DNA of 64,000 nucleotides from Cyclina sinensis (Eukaryota > Mollusca > Bivalvia > Venerida > Veneridae), in assembly GCA_012932295.1 (NCBI GenBank), contig JAAONU010000019.1, positions 32,155,913-32,219,912 of the forward strand. Reading direction: 5' to 3'. The translations under genes were made by a program, and so were the position numbers. Within the stretch, counting starts at the first letter, position 1. The number at the start of each line of letters is the position of its first letter. Positions 45,182-56,166 of this stretch are shown piece by piece. The notes beneath the pieces are model-generated. The model did no database searches. It was not told where the DNA came from and saw only the letters and a program-made list of their open reading frames with translations.

Positions 45182-46985
45182 ATATAATTAGAGCATCACG
45201 GGGCCCAGCAACATGGTCAATATTTCTTTTTAACGTGACTGGGCCTTCATTTCAGATATTCAAGTTCTTTTGCTGTTCTTTTCTTTTACTTGTACTTTTT
45301 TCATGTAAACGTGATACAAATTTACATTTATGTTGTTTGGTAACAATAATGAAAATCAAATTAAGCTAAATTAAATAACCATACTTATACTAAGGTTTCA
45401 CACTAAGTGTTGTGAAAATTCTCTTACGTTCTTGGTTGTCATGTGTTATTTTCTTTTCTTTTTTGTGTTTGTTTTTGAAAGCAAAAGTTTTGACTCTTTC
45501 CCTGAGGTAAAGACATGTTTGGCCAACTGTTTGCTGCCATGTCAAAATCAAATGTCCGTGACAAAATATGAGTGATTACAATTGGAAATTCAAGCATTTT
45601 TGATGGTGTCTAAAATAAAGCTCATCCGAAATAAAGGTTCGTGAGCTGTACACAATCTAATTTAAATTATTTGTGTTTTTTTTTTTACTTTTCTTTTCGG
45701 AATAACGTCACTCGTTTAAAAAAGCACCGAAGTCTAACGGACCGTTATCGGAAACGCCCGCCGATGCATATTAAAAAATAATGTATTTTCACCCACGGTA
45801 CTAAAAAATGCTTATTTTATTTCCGCTCTGCAACAAAATAAAGGAATGGTTTGTTATAACAGCAAAGGCAGTGTTTTATTTGTTAAGCACGCAAGGGAAT
45901 CCCTACAATAAATAGATGATACACTGCGTACCTATTGTATTGGATCATTGGATATAAAATGACCACAAATATAATGTAAAGAAGAAAATGTGTTCAATTT
46001 TTTTTCTTTAGGCATTAAAGTACCCCAAAAGCGTTCATTTTGATTAAATAGCTATCCATCCAACAGCTCTCTATATAAATTCTAACAATAACTTTTACCA
46101 GTTTACATTTTATACTTTGAATTTTACACTGATGCCATTACAATTATTTACAATTATAATAATTTATTCAAAATCATTCACATTTGCACGATTTGAATGA
46201 AAACGGAAATCTCGTAAGTTAAAGGTATGCCTCCAATACAAGTTATTTTAATTTGAATCATGTCACTACAGTCGTGTCGATAAAATATCATGTCCTCGTA
46301 TTGTCTTAAAAATACCGGATGTGACTTAAAACTGTTCAAATACTGATTGCAAACTTTTTCACTCTCAAAGCTTCGTGTCTTATTTTCGACAGACCACAAT
46401 CAGATGATAAGAACGTAAGGAATAAATTGTCTTCATTGATTCTCTGATGTCTGTAAGGAAAATACCCTTACCCTTCAGCTTAAATAAACAATGTAGAAAG
46501 TCAGATTTTCTGGTTCCAACTGAAATTATCTTAATAATTAAGAAATTTCATGAATATATGCAGGGGTAAGTGTAAAATGTTAAGAACTATGGTCAGCTTT
46601 CTCGCAAATTAAGTTGTACAAGACGTTGTGTTACATTTATTTCAGGAAATAGTTTTAAAAATGATTGTGACTGCGCTCATTTAGCCCAAAATCTTGGATT
46701 CAAATGCAATTTTGGTTTCAAAGGCATTAGCGTTGTTAAAAGCACAGACAGTATTAAGCTTCAGGTTATACAGTATCATGAACGTGCATTCCTGGAATTG
46801 AAGTCACACTATTTTTAAGACTAAACTTAAGGTGACAGACAAAAAATCGACATTCAATTTAATAGACATTTTTCACGGACAATGGACAATCATTTTACCA
46901 AAACACAAATAAAAAGCCGCATCTGAAAAGTTTCAATAAAAAAAAAAATTAGCAGTCGCCAATCAACTTCAACTTATTACTGCCA
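45182..46985. other. Intergenic; one unremarkable 73-codon minus-strand frame
   Basis: An open frame at 46178-46399 (minus) reads 'SEKVCNQYLNSFKSHPVFLR' and 'FYRHDCSDMIQIKITCIGG'. The composition is protein-like, but I recognise no family and see no convincing splice sites, so it stays an unproven small ORF. Rest AT-rich. Confidence 0.3.
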
Positions 46986-46989
46986 AAAG

Positions 46990-48740
46990 TCAATACTGAC
47001 TATGCTAGGCAGGCGCGTGTCAGGAACGTTAAAAATGTAAAAGATATGGGTATTACGTGTGTTTTTGATGCTGCTTCTTTGAGCCGTTTGTTTTGTGTAT
47101 TGACACTTCGTCTGAGGGCAAGATGACTGGTTTCTTTTTCCTGTTTATTCTGAGTACTCTACATTTGTCAGGGTTGAACTCCATTGACCATTCTTTTTCC
47201 GATATTTTGCAAATTATTTTGTAAGCTTTGTGCTGATGCTTGAGATTCAATTGTTAAACAGACTATGGTGTCGTCCGCAAATAGACGCAACCGGCTCCTG
47301 ACACTTTCTAGTAGGTCACTGATGTATGCGAGAAATAGACAGGTACCTAGAACCGATCCTGAGGGACGCCAAAAAGCACAGGGAGCCTGTCGGAGACCTT
47401 GTTTTCGACTAATATTTGTTGCAATCTGTTTCTGAGAAAGTTTTGTATCAATGAAGTGATGTGTGGGTGAACTCCTATGTGTTTCAGCTTGTGTATGAGT
47501 TTGTGGTGATCAGCTTTGTGGAATGCTTCACTAAGTCACTGACGATGACATCATTTTGTAGACCTTGGTCTAGGTTGTCAGCTATTTCTTGTATAAAGCA
47601 GATGAGCTGGGTCCCACGGCTATGTTTTGACCTGAATCCATGTGGCTGGGGCCAGAGTACGTTGTGTATCTCAAAGTAATCCATCATTTTTGAAACAATG
47701 ATGTGTTCCATTTGTTTTGATGTGAGTGATATTGGTCTGTAATTACTAGGTTTTGATTTTGATCCTTTATATATGCTGGTGTGATGATGGCATGTTTCAA
47801 ATCCTGAGGAACAATACCTGTGTCTAGTGATCTTTAGATTATGCTGGTGTGATGATGGCATGTTTCCAATCCTTAGGAACAATACCTGTGTTTAGTGATC
47901 TTTGGAATATGATTCTGAGGATTGATGCTATCTCTGTGTGTAGTTCTTTGAGTAACCTAGGTGGGGTCTGATCTGGACATTGGACTTTATGTGGGTTTAG
48001 TCATGTCAATAACTTATCAACTCCTTGAATTGAGATGGATACGGGAGTCATGGGTTGGTAACCAAGTGATGACATTGAACTTCTGCCTATTTGCTTAAGG
48101 CTGAGTGGCGCAGGCTTTTGAGAGGACTGATTCCAATTGTTTATTTAATATGTTGGCCTTCGACACTGGGTCATTGTGAATATGATCATTAATGCTAAGT
48201 GGTGCAATTCCTGTATTTTCAGTTTTATTGAGTTTAATAAAGTTGTAAAACTTTTTCTTATGGCCTGAATCTGTATTATCTGAAAAGATGATTGACTCCA
48301 GTTATGACTAATAAGCATTTCTTATTTGTTTTTGCACTGATGCTTTAAACTGTTTGAATTTCTTTATGTACTGACTATTTCGTGGCAAAAACTTTTTCAT
48401 TTTTGTGAAAAGTGTGTTCCTTTTTCTAATTTGTTTGACAATATCATGAGTAACCTATGGTAAATCAGTTTTATCTTTGGTGGTATGTGTATGGATGATA
48501 ACCTATTGATTTCCGTTTTGAACATGTTCCATAATTGGTTAGGGTCTTCATGGTGTTTTTTGACGAACATCTTAGTGAATGTGACCAAATCTTTCTTGAA
48601 TTCAGACCAGTTTGCTTCTTGTATGATTTGATTAGTCGAGGGGGTTGTCTGTTCAAACATCATTTGCCACAAAAATCAAGAGGAATTCTCAAGCAGTTAG
48701 TAAACACCAGTATATTCACAAGCCTAACTGAATGAAAAAG
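46990..48740 (-). mobile_element. Decayed LINE reverse transcriptase fragment
   Basis: Reading right to left: a linker ('EANWSEFKKDLVTFTKMFVK' at about 48.6 kb), RT motifs 'YKGSKSKPSNYRPISLTS', 'PQPHGFRSKHSRGTQLICFI', then 'FGVPQGSVLGTCLFLAYISD' (about 47.35 kb), 'LRLFADDTIV' (47.28 kb) and 'EFNPDKCRVLRINRKKK' (47.15 kb). Several frameshifts separate the parts. It contains a 68-bp tandem duplication at 47772-47907. Jockey/CR1/L2-type by motif style; not the same family as the element at 49.6-55.3 kb. Confidence 0.85.
47772..47907. repeat. 68-bp duplication within the decayed LINE
   Basis: tatgctggtgtgatgatggc starts at 47772 and again at 47840; the two copies differ at a few bases. Confidence 0.9.
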
Positions 48741-49580
48741 GAAGAGAAAAAACAAAGCTTTAAATGCATTATAAACTCATGGTCACCATTTAAACAATAA
48801 TGGTATACCGTTGTCGTTTTACTTGCCTAACAACGTACGGATTTACTTTCGAAATAGGAGAACTCCTAGGAAAATTATTAACCCTAGCACTCTGTCCATC
48901 ATTGAAACTTTGCCTGGTTGCAAAACAGATACACTTGTACCGGACTTGGGTCCATATCAGATTATATTGTAAAGTCGTCGTGGAATTGTTTCTTTGTCAA
49001 TAAAGGAAACATTGAAATAAAAGAAAATAGTCACCTTTCTGTTCTGTACTGTCGATGTTTATTCAAAATAGCTGTTCTAAATAATTTTTAGGAATAAACG
49101 GTTTCAAACTTAATGGCTGTTTTATAAAAGGAGCAACGGCAGTAAAAGTGTCTTTTTTCTCTCATTAACTGTAAAGATCTGAGAGGTTCTTAATCAACAA
49201 AACAATTGTTAGATCGAACTATGAAATTGCTAAAACAACAACAACAAAGAACCAATATTATATCAGTATTTATTTTTTACGCCTCCCTAAAGAAAAATCA
49301 AAATTCAAGTCCTGATATTTAATTAAATTCTAAGACAATTAAGACAATTAATCACTTTACACTTTAGATGTGCATCCAAACTAACATCGATTTTAACTGC
49401 AAAAAAAAAAGTTTGACGATGACGTAGTCACTGATTTAAGCTTGCTTATTGTCATGCTTCTTATAAATATTTGGTAAGGCTCAGTGAACAATCAGGCTAT
49501 TTACTTCTACTATTTAAGGTGCCAACATAAACACGTGTACTTGTTATAAACATTGCATGGAACATAACACCGACACAGCT
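48741..49580. other. Intergenic, no gene recognised
   Basis: AT-rich sequence between two LINEs. A 67-codon plus frame at 48800-49003 shows no feature. Confidence 0.4.
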
Positions 49581-49581
49581 G

Positions 49582-49617
49582 TTTTTTTTTTTTTTTTTTT
49601 TTTTTTAACCTTTTATT
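49582..49617 (-). terminator. LINE polyadenylation signal and poly(A) tract
   Basis: On the minus strand AATAAA (49617-49612) is followed within 6 nt by 25 A (49606-49582), marking the 3' end of the retrotransposed RNA. Confidence 0.88.
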
Positions 49618-49895
49618 CTCTCATGCCAATTATGACAAAATGAGGATCTTCACAAATGATGTTATCGAGGCTTACAAACTAATATATTAACATTTACAGA
49701 AACTTTCATGAGATTGTTAGATATACACACATATATATATACGGAGAGTCGAATACTAATAGCAGGTAATAGACAAACACAATATAGATATAAGCGCAAT
49801 ATTTCACATCTTGCTTACATAATTTAGTTTTAAATCTTAACATTGAGCAAAATGTTATTAAGAAACTGGCATTTTCAGTATAAAGTGAAATAGAT

Positions 49896-52800
49896 TTAAA
49901 AGCGATAATTCATGATGATTTTTACAAACTTGCACAGTTTGTTGTATTCCTTTTGGTTATTTGTGTTAAATAATTGGTCAAATTTGAAAATATTTGGTCT
50001 TCTATAGTAATAAGGCTTAAGGTACATTTTTCTATCTTGTTCGAAAAGTCGACATTGGAATAAATAATGGAATTCGTCTCCTAATTGACCTTCACATATT
50101 GTACAAAAACGTTGGTTTACTGGTACTCTTGCCCAACTGCCAGTTTCTACTGGAAATCTATGATTTCGCGTTCGAAATTTCAACATATGATAAATGTATT
50201 GTTTTGGTGTATTAGTTAAATATCGTTCAATTTGGAAGTTATGCTTAAAGATTCTATATGTTTGACCTTTACTTGATGTTTCTACATTGGAAAACCATTC
50301 ATTTATAAATAAATCCTTCAATTTTTGTTTGACTGTTAGTTTTAACCACTTTGGATTCGGAAATATGTGCGTTTCCCATATGTTAATCAGACCAGTTTTC
50401 AGCAATATATTTTTGATACAATAAACCCACGGAAATCGTCTCTGAATTAAATTGTCATGGAGATTACGTGTAATTACCCGAAGATGTTGATAAATAATGC
50501 AAGATAATTTACACTGTGTTAAGTCATTTGTGGTACAAATACTTGACCAAAAGTTAACTATGCGTTCCTCAATATCAACCCATAACGGGTGACAACCAGA
50601 TTCGCCGTATACCATATAATTTGGTGTAGAATTTTTCATTTTTAAAACGTGTTTCAAAAATCGTAGTTGGACTCTTTCTAGTAATTGTATGTTGCCAAAT
50701 CCCCAAACTTCCACTCCAAATAAAAGAATTGGTTTAATAGTTTTATTGAATAAGTCTATCTGAAGGTCGATTGGGAGATCTAATCTATTTGCGTTTTTAA
50801 TTAAGCTAAACATTGCTCTAGTTGCCTGTGAAGCGAAATGTTTCTTAGTTTTCAGAAAGGAACCGTTTCTTGAGAAAAGGACCCCTAAATATTTAAATTC
50901 TTCAACAATTTCAATATGTTGATTATTTAAAGTGAACGACGCATTTGGTTGTCTTCTCTTCGAGAATATAACCACTTTTGTTTTAGATAGATTAATTGTT
51001 AATTTCCAAATTTCACAATAGTTTTGGTATTTATCTAAAGCATTTTGGAAGTCTGTTTCATTTTCTGCTAATATAACCGTGTCATCGGCATACGGTAATA
51101 TATAAATCTTAAGAAAAACATGAATTTCATTGAGTACGGGTTCATCAGTTACGGTAATGCCGTTCACGTTTAAATTGTCAGTAAAATATTGATGTAAATC
51201 GTTCAAAAATATAGAAAAAAGAAGAGGCGAAAGATTTTCGCCTTGTCTCACTCCGATATTACTCGGGAAAAAATTTGAGCAAGTCGAGTTAAGTCTAACA
51301 CACGATTTAATATTTTGGTACATATTTTTTATTAATTTTAAACATTTTCCATTAATATTAGTATTAAAAAGTTTTTCCCACAATCCCTCGCGCCACACAG
51401 TATCAAAAGCTTGTTTAAGGTCAACAAACCCACAGATGAGTGTTTTCTTAGAATTATGCAAAATATTTATAATGCTATTCAATACAAAAATATGGTCTGC
51501 GGTTGACTGATTTTTTCTAAATCCGACTTGGCATCTGTTAAGTAAATTATTGTTTTCAACATAACTGGTAATACGATTGTTAATGACAGATGTAAACAGC
51601 TTCCCCAGGCAGCTAAGTAAGGTTATAGGACGATAGTTTTCTGGATTGGTGGCATCTCCTTTCTTTTTATAAATTGGATGTATAATACCTATAGTCCAAG
51701 CTTCAGGTACAATTCCGCTATCAAAAATTACATTAAACAATTTGACATAAACATGTTTTAGTAAAGTGAAAGTTGATTTAATATGTTCGTTTAATATTTT
51801 GTCGTATCCGCAGGCTTTATTATTCTTAAGGTTCTTGACGGCAAACTCTATTTCTGCCTCCGTTATAGTACCATTTATTTCATTGTTAATAATTTCTTCA
51901 GTTATTAAGTCATTGTCTTGATTAATTTGTGCATTATTAATATTTTCTTGGTAATTAGTATTTTTTAAAAAATTATGTAATTCATTAAGATTTGCCGCAG
52001 ATTCGGTTGGTCTTTTACCATATAGTATTTTCCAATATTTTTTTGGATCACTTTTTCGAAGTTTACGCAGTTTATTGATGTTATTGTTTTTATATTCGTT
52101 ATGATACTTTTTCATAGTGTTTTTATATGCTCTGCATGTATTCTTTAAATTAATTTTATTCACATCATTTCTAAAGATTTTGTATAGATATTTCGCCCAG
52201 TGAAAATTTCTCCTAGCTTTTTCACACTTAAACCCGAACCAACTAGAAGTTTTAACCTCGTTAGAAAAAGAGCTATAACCTATATTTTGTTCAAATGTTT
52301 GTTTCGCTGATATCAGAAAAGTATCGGCAATGTCTCCGACTATTTGATTTAGAGACGTTTGATTAATTTCTTGTGAAATCTCGATATTACACAAATCAGT
52401 ATAAATCTGGTCAATTCTATTTGAATCAATACTATCGACAAACGCATTTTGTTTAGTTTTATCCCATAATTTTTCGTGAGTTTGAGGATATTGCTTTGCT
52501 TCGCTGACATTTGGATGTAAAAAAGTTAGCGACAAACATAGAGCACTGTGAACATCAGAATACAAAGGACAAAAATCAACTATTTCAAAACAATTAATGT
52601 AGTCGAACAAATATGATGAACATGTAAAATAATCCACACAACTGGCACCTCTACATGTTGGTTTACCACAGTAGTCACCCTTAGTTCTACCGTTTAAAAT
52701 ATACAAAAAGTTCATTTGTAAAAAGTCAATAAATCTATACCCATAGTTATTAACTGAAATATCAGTGTTACACTTATTTCGTGAGACGTTTTTACAGTTG

Positions 52801-53546
52801 TCAAAATGCAACATCTCGTCATCGTATTCACTACAAATTTCGTTTAAATTATTTTCTCTAAAAAAAGATCTATCTAATTCAATGAAATCTTTCAACTGTT
52901 TTGTTCTCGAGTTAAAGTCTCCAAATAGACATGTACCAATATATCGATCAAATAATTTTGATAATTCTGTCTGAATTTCAAGGAAAGGATCATTAATTGA
53001 AAATTCTGAGTTTTCAGGTGGTATATAAACTACACCATATAAACTGTCTTTTTGTAGTTTTGTCAAATGTTTGTTTAAAGAAAACCATAAAACCAGGTTA
53101 CTGTCCGTTTCAATAATTTTTACATATTTTACTAGATGTGTTTTCACAGCCAAAGCAATGCCATCAGATTTTCTTCTCGAAATACTTTTCCTATTTTTAA
53201 GGAACAAAACAAAATTTGGAATTTCTAAATAATCTAAGTCGTCGAGTTTTGTTTCCTGTAATCCAACAATGTCATAACCGTTAAGAAAAGAAATGAAATC
53301 CGGCGAATAACACTTACTCTTTAACCCACACACATTTAATGAAAGAACTTTTAAGTCATGTAATATCTGATCACGCTTACTACCTTCAATAACAGGTATG
53401 TTAGGATTTACCTGACTGATTTCATCGACATGTCTAGACGGTTTAATGCAAAAACAATTAGAACTTACAGTACATTTACAATAGTCACATATAAATGGGC
53501 AGTCATCACGTGAATCACGTGTAAAAAACGACCCTCCGTAATTGTC
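49896..53546 (-). CDS. LINE ORF2: endonuclease and reverse transcriptase, in frame with ORF1 after one TAG
   Basis: The open frame begins directly after the ORF1 TAG and runs 1216 codons. The first 71 codons contain no ATG and encode a Cys-rich stretch (CPFICDYCKCTVSSNCFC) leading into 'LKVLSLNVCGLKSK', the usual start of an APE endonuclease. Endonuclease marks: 'VGLQETKLDD', 'LFGDFNSR' and 'YSDVHSALCLSL'. RT marks: 'YRPITLLSCLGKLFTS', 'FVDLKQAFDTV' (about 51425-51400), 'GVRQGENLSPLLFSIFLNDL' and 'YADDTVILAE' (51092-51081). Near the C-terminus is the knuckle 'CTICEGQLGDEFHYLFQC'. The enzyme nicks target DNA and reverse-transcribes LINE RNA. A start at the GTG codon 53333 would cut off the endonuclease's first strand, so I prefer readthrough or reinitiation over an internal start. 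Confidence 0.92.
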   Translation of the reverse strand, partial: DNYGGSFFTRDSRDDCPFICDYCKCTVSSNCFCIKPSRHVDEISQVNPNIPVIEGSKRDQILHDLKVLSLNVCGLKSKCYSPDFISFLNGYDIVGLQETKLDDLDYLEIPNFVLFLKNRKSISRRKSDGIALAVKTHLVKYVKIIETDSNLVLWFSLNKHLTKLQKDSLYGVVYIPPENSEFSINDPFLEIQTELSKLFDRYIGTCLFGDFNSRTKQLKDFIELDRSFFRENNLNEICSEYDDEMLHFDNCKNVSRNKCNTDISVNNYGYRFIDFLQMNFLYILNGRTKGDYCGKPTCRGASCVDYFTCSSYLFDYINCFEIVDFCPLYSDVHSALCLSLTFLHPNVSEAKQYPQTHEKLWDKTKQNAFVDSIDSNRIDQIYTDLCNIEISQEINQTSLNQIVGDIADTFLISAKQTFEQNIGYSSFSNEVKTSSWFGFKCEKARRNFHWAKYLYKIFRNDVNKINLKNTCRAYKNTMKKYHNEYKNNNINKLRKLRKSDPKKYWKILYGKRPTESAANLNELHNFLKNTNYQENINNAQINQDNDLITEEIINNEINGTITEAEIEFAVKNLKNNKACGYDKILNEHIKSTFTLLKHVYVKLFNVIFDSGIVPEAWTIGIIHPIYKKKGDATNPENYRPITLLSCLGKLFTSVINNRITSYVENNNLLNRCQVGFRKNQSTADHIFVLNSIINILHNSKKTLICGFVDLKQAFDTVWREGLWEKLFNTNINGKCLKLIKNMYQNIKSCVRLNSTCSNFFPSNIGVRQGENLSPLLFSIFLNDLHQYFTDNLNVNGITVTDEPVLNEIHVFLKIYILPYADDTVILAENETDFQNALDKYQNYCEIWKLTINLSKTKVVIFSKRRQPNASFTLNNQHIEIVEEFKYLGVLFSRNGSFLKTKKHFASQATRAMFSLIKNANRLDLPIDLQIDLFNKTIKPILLFGVEVWGFGNIQLLERVQLRFLKHVLKMKNSTPNYMVYGESGCHPLWVDIEERIVNFWSSICTTNDLTQCKLSCIIYQHLRVITRNLHDNLIQRRFPWVYCIKNILLKTGLINIWETHIFPNPKWLKLTVKQKLKDLFINEWFSNVETSSKGQTYRIFKHNFQIERYLTNTPKQYIYHMLKFRTRNHRFPVETGSWARVPVNQRFCTICEGQLGDEFHYLFQCRLFEQDRKMYLKPYYYRRPNIFKFDQLFNTNNQKEYNKLCKFVKIIMNYRF

Positions 53547-55124
53547 CTAGTCAGCCGTATGAGGCCCTTCCACATGGTCAGAGTTACATTGACTAATAGT
53601 TTGATTACACGATTTCACGTTTGTGGAATCTGTGATTTGTACGTGATCTGAGTTTTCATACTCAGCTTGCTCTGATCTTTTTGCAGCATAGTCTACATCA
53701 ACTGGCGAAACTGCCTTCCGTTTTGTATTGTTAGCGTCACTCTCAATGATTTCTTGTGAAAGTATTTGATATCGGTTCGGCGTTTCGAAGGTTGTTTCAA
53801 GGCGCCTAGCGTAATTTGGTATTGCTCTTGCAGACTGTTGTCTGTGGTTTGGTAGTCTGTCATTGTTAACTTGACTTCTACGAATTATTGAGGGAGAACG
53901 TGTCCTATCTCTAAATCGCTCGTGGAGCGAAGGGGAACGTTTGCGTGGACGAGCGTCTCTAGTGGGCGAGCGGTTTCGGAGATTACTTACATAGGATTGA
54001 GGTTTCTGTCTTGGAATAAATCTAGCTTTTTCGATATCATAAAGCTCATGGTTAACAAATAGCTGATCACGCACAAGGGATACTTTGTGTCCTTGATCAC
54101 CGTGTTGCCGTGCAATAGGGTAGAGAATCTTGCGCCGTTCCTCAATTTCTTTGGGGAAGTGTTCATATATTTTAAATACCTTTTGGGATTTATTAAGTAT
54201 GGCACCTGCCGTTCGTACTCTATTTCTATCGTGAAGTGACGAAAAAGTAACTACCATAGGCCGAGAACGACCATTCCTGCGGGCTGTAATAGGATTTCCT
54301 ATTCTGTGAACCTTCTCAAATTTGATGTTGTCTATATTTACTGGGCATTCAACATTCACGATAGGGTTATCTTCAATGTGATTTTTTAAAAAAGTACGTA
54401 CAACCTCCTCTGGATTTTCACGATCTTCATTTGTAGACTGGGCCTCATCTAAGCCAAAGAATAACAGATTATTTTCCATCGACCTTGACTGAATACGTAA
54501 ACATAGATCTTTCAACTGTGTATTGCACTGTCTTAGGTTATGGATTTCGTTTTCAAGATCCTGGTTTTTTGCTTTGAGCGACGAAATTTCACTGTCAACC
54601 CTGCGTTTAGTAGACATAAGATCATCTGCAATATCACTGAGACTAACACAGAATGTTTCAACATCGTTAACTTTGGATTTAATATTTTTACTTGAGTCTT
54701 TGATTTCGGAAACAGAAGCTTTCAGGTAAGTCACATCTTTTTCTAAAGTTCTCATAGTATCAAATCCCTTTTCAATTATTTTCATTCTGTTATTCATCTC
54801 ATGCACTAGTTGATACATAGTTTGATCTTGCTCATTACTGTACAGAGGTGGGAATGGAGGCATCATACGCATTGGGTTGGTAGTTGTAGGATCGCAACTA
54901 GGAACGTATGTTGGGCTGGCTCCCATGTATGGCGGAATCAAAGGGAATGGGTAACCGGCTCCGTATGTTTGACGCCGATCTGATTGATTGCTTCCTGAGT
55001 TTACATTGCCACTATTTTGTAAAGTTTCTGTATTTTTTGACTTACTAGTTGTCTCTGGCTCTAGCGATTTCTGCGATGATTGAGCGCCAACTTTTCCTTT
55101 GTTTTCCCTAGGCATTATGTTCAC
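53547..55124 (-). CDS. LINE ORF1 protein (coiled coil, RRM-like, CTD, SR-like tail)
   Basis: 525 codons. Residues 1-100 are low-complexity (Ser/Asn, then a Pro/Tyr-rich stretch 'GYPFPLIPPYMG'). Residues about 103-215 form a long heptad coiled coil (ISSLKAKNQDLENEIHNLRQ). Residues about 217-300 are the RRM-like fold (NNLLFFGLDE ... KVHRIG ... RPMVVTFSS) and 300-365 the C-terminal domain (RRKILYPIARQ ... VRDQLFVNHELY) of L1 ORF1p/Transposase_22-type proteins, which trimerise and coat LINE RNA. Residues 384-418 are Arg/Ser-rich (RNRSPTRDARPRKRSPSLHE), unusual for L1 ORF1p. The ORF ends at TAG (53549-53547), and the same frame continues open into ORF2. Confidence 0.92.
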   Translation of the reverse strand: MNIMPRENKGKVGAQSSQKSLEPETTSKSKNTETLQNSGNVNSGSNQSDRRQTYGAGYPFPLIPPYMGASPTYVPSCDPTTTNPMRMMPPFPPLYSNEQDQTMYQLVHEMNNRMKIIEKGFDTMRTLEKDVTYLKASVSEIKDSSKNIKSKVNDVETFCVSLSDIADDLMSTKRRVDSEISSLKAKNQDLENEIHNLRQCNTQLKDLCLRIQSRSMENNLLFFGLDEAQSTNEDRENPEEVVRTFLKNHIEDNPIVNVECPVNIDNIKFEKVHRIGNPITARRNGRSRPMVVTFSSLHDRNRVRTAGAILNKSQKVFKIYEHFPKEIEERRKILYPIARQHGDQGHKVSLVRDQLFVNHELYDIEKARFIPRQKPQSYVSNLRNRSPTRDARPRKRSPSLHERFRDRTRSPSIIRRSQVNNDRLPNHRQQSARAIPNYARRLETTFETPNRYQILSQEIIESDANNTKRKAVSPVDVDYAAKRSEQAEYENSDHVQITDSTNVKSCNQTISQCNSDHVEGPHTAD

Positions 55125-55287
55125 TGTGTTGTTTTGCGCTTAAATATACTTCCAACAAGTAAATTGTCTACATTTATAGTATTTACCGTATATTTACACA
55201 GTTTTCGATAACAATTACAGTTTATCCAATCTTGCACTTCAAAATAAACTTCACATTTCATAAATTTTCTTAGTCAGTAAAAATACA

Positions 55288-55299
55288 CCGCCATTTTTG
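55288..55299 (-). promoter_or_regulatory. YY1-like motif near the LINE 5' end
   Basis: Minus strand reads CAAAAATGGCGG about 165 nt upstream of the ORF1 ATG. Mammalian L1 promoters carry a YY1 site of the type AAnATGGCnG near +1. Here it may mark the element start; functional role is inference. Confidence 0.4.
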
Positions 55300-55599
55300 T
55301 TTAGCCTCGTTTCGAATTCAAACTGTTCAAGTTTCCTTTCATCTCTTATCCATTATATTTCACGAAAACAATTATTTACTCAATTATAACTTAAACCCAT
55401 TTTACAATTTTTGACTGTTTCTGCTTCATCAAATATTAAATGATAGGTCTGTCAGAAACTTAGAAAGGTGACAAAATAAACTTTACGAAAGCTGACAAAA
55501 TAAACCTTACTATTAAATCTTAGGTCTGTCAGAAACTTAGAAAGTGACAAAATAAACATTAAGAATTTCTCTTGAAACTGTTATTCATTTATGTCTTCA

Positions 55600-56166
55600 A
55601 AATAGGCCCTAAAGTCAACACTGCGGCATCTCACACCTGGCATCACAAATAGGCCCTAAAGTCAACACTGCGGAATCTCACACCTTGCATCACAAATAGG
55701 CCTGAAAACCAACACTGCGGCTTCTCACGCCTGGCATCACAAATAGGCCCTAAAACTAACACTGCAGTATCTCACGCCTGGCATCACAAATAGGCCCGAA
55801 AACCAACACTGCGGCATCTCACGCCTGGCATTACAAATAGGCCCGAAAACCAACACTGCGGCATCTCACGCCTCGCATCACAAATAGGTCCGAAAGCCAA
55901 CACTGTGGCATCTCACGCCTGGCATCAAAAATAGGCCCGAAAACCAACACTGCGGCATCTCACGCCTGGCATCAAAAATAGGCCCGAAAACCAACACTGC
56001 GGCATCTCTCGCCTTGCATCACAAATAGGCCCGAAAGCCAACACTGTGGCATCTCACGCCTGGCATCAAAAATAGGCCCGAAAGTCAACACTGTGGCATC
56101 TCACGCCTGGCATCAAAAATAGGCCCGAAAACCATCACTGCGGCATCTCACGCCTTGCATCACAAA
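55600..56166. repeat. 47-bp minisatellite, 12 copies
   Basis: aaataggcccgaaaaccaac plus actgcggcatctcacgcctg and gcatcac, spaced 47 bp (e.g. 55741, 55788). It begins about 300 bp beyond the LINE 5' end. Just before it, at about 55445 and 55524, the phrase ggtctgtcagaaacttagaa is present twice. Confidence 0.95.

Larger units (their letters stand above)
49582..55300 (-). mobile_element. Apparently full-length APE-type LINE with intact ORF1 and ORF2
   Basis: The element runs right to left: 5' leader (about 55300-55125), ORF1 (55124-53547), ORF2 (53546-49896), 3'UTR (49895-49607) with AATAAA at 49617-49612, then a 25-nt poly(A), seen as T at 49582-49606. Both ORFs are uninterrupted, which suggests recent insertion. 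The left flank reads accgacacagctg; I could not find the matching target duplication on the right, so the 5' end is approximate. An L1-style ORF1 with an endonuclease-RT ORF2 defines the class; I do not assign a clade. Confidence 0.9.

Noticed and set aside
44625..45369. Three overlapping plus-strand frames (103-177 codons), Cys/Ser/Arg-rich.
   Set aside because: Generated by the 44-bp array read in three frames.
52765..52974. Plus-strand frame antisense to LINE ORF2.
   Set aside because: Shadow of the intact ORF2 on the other strand.
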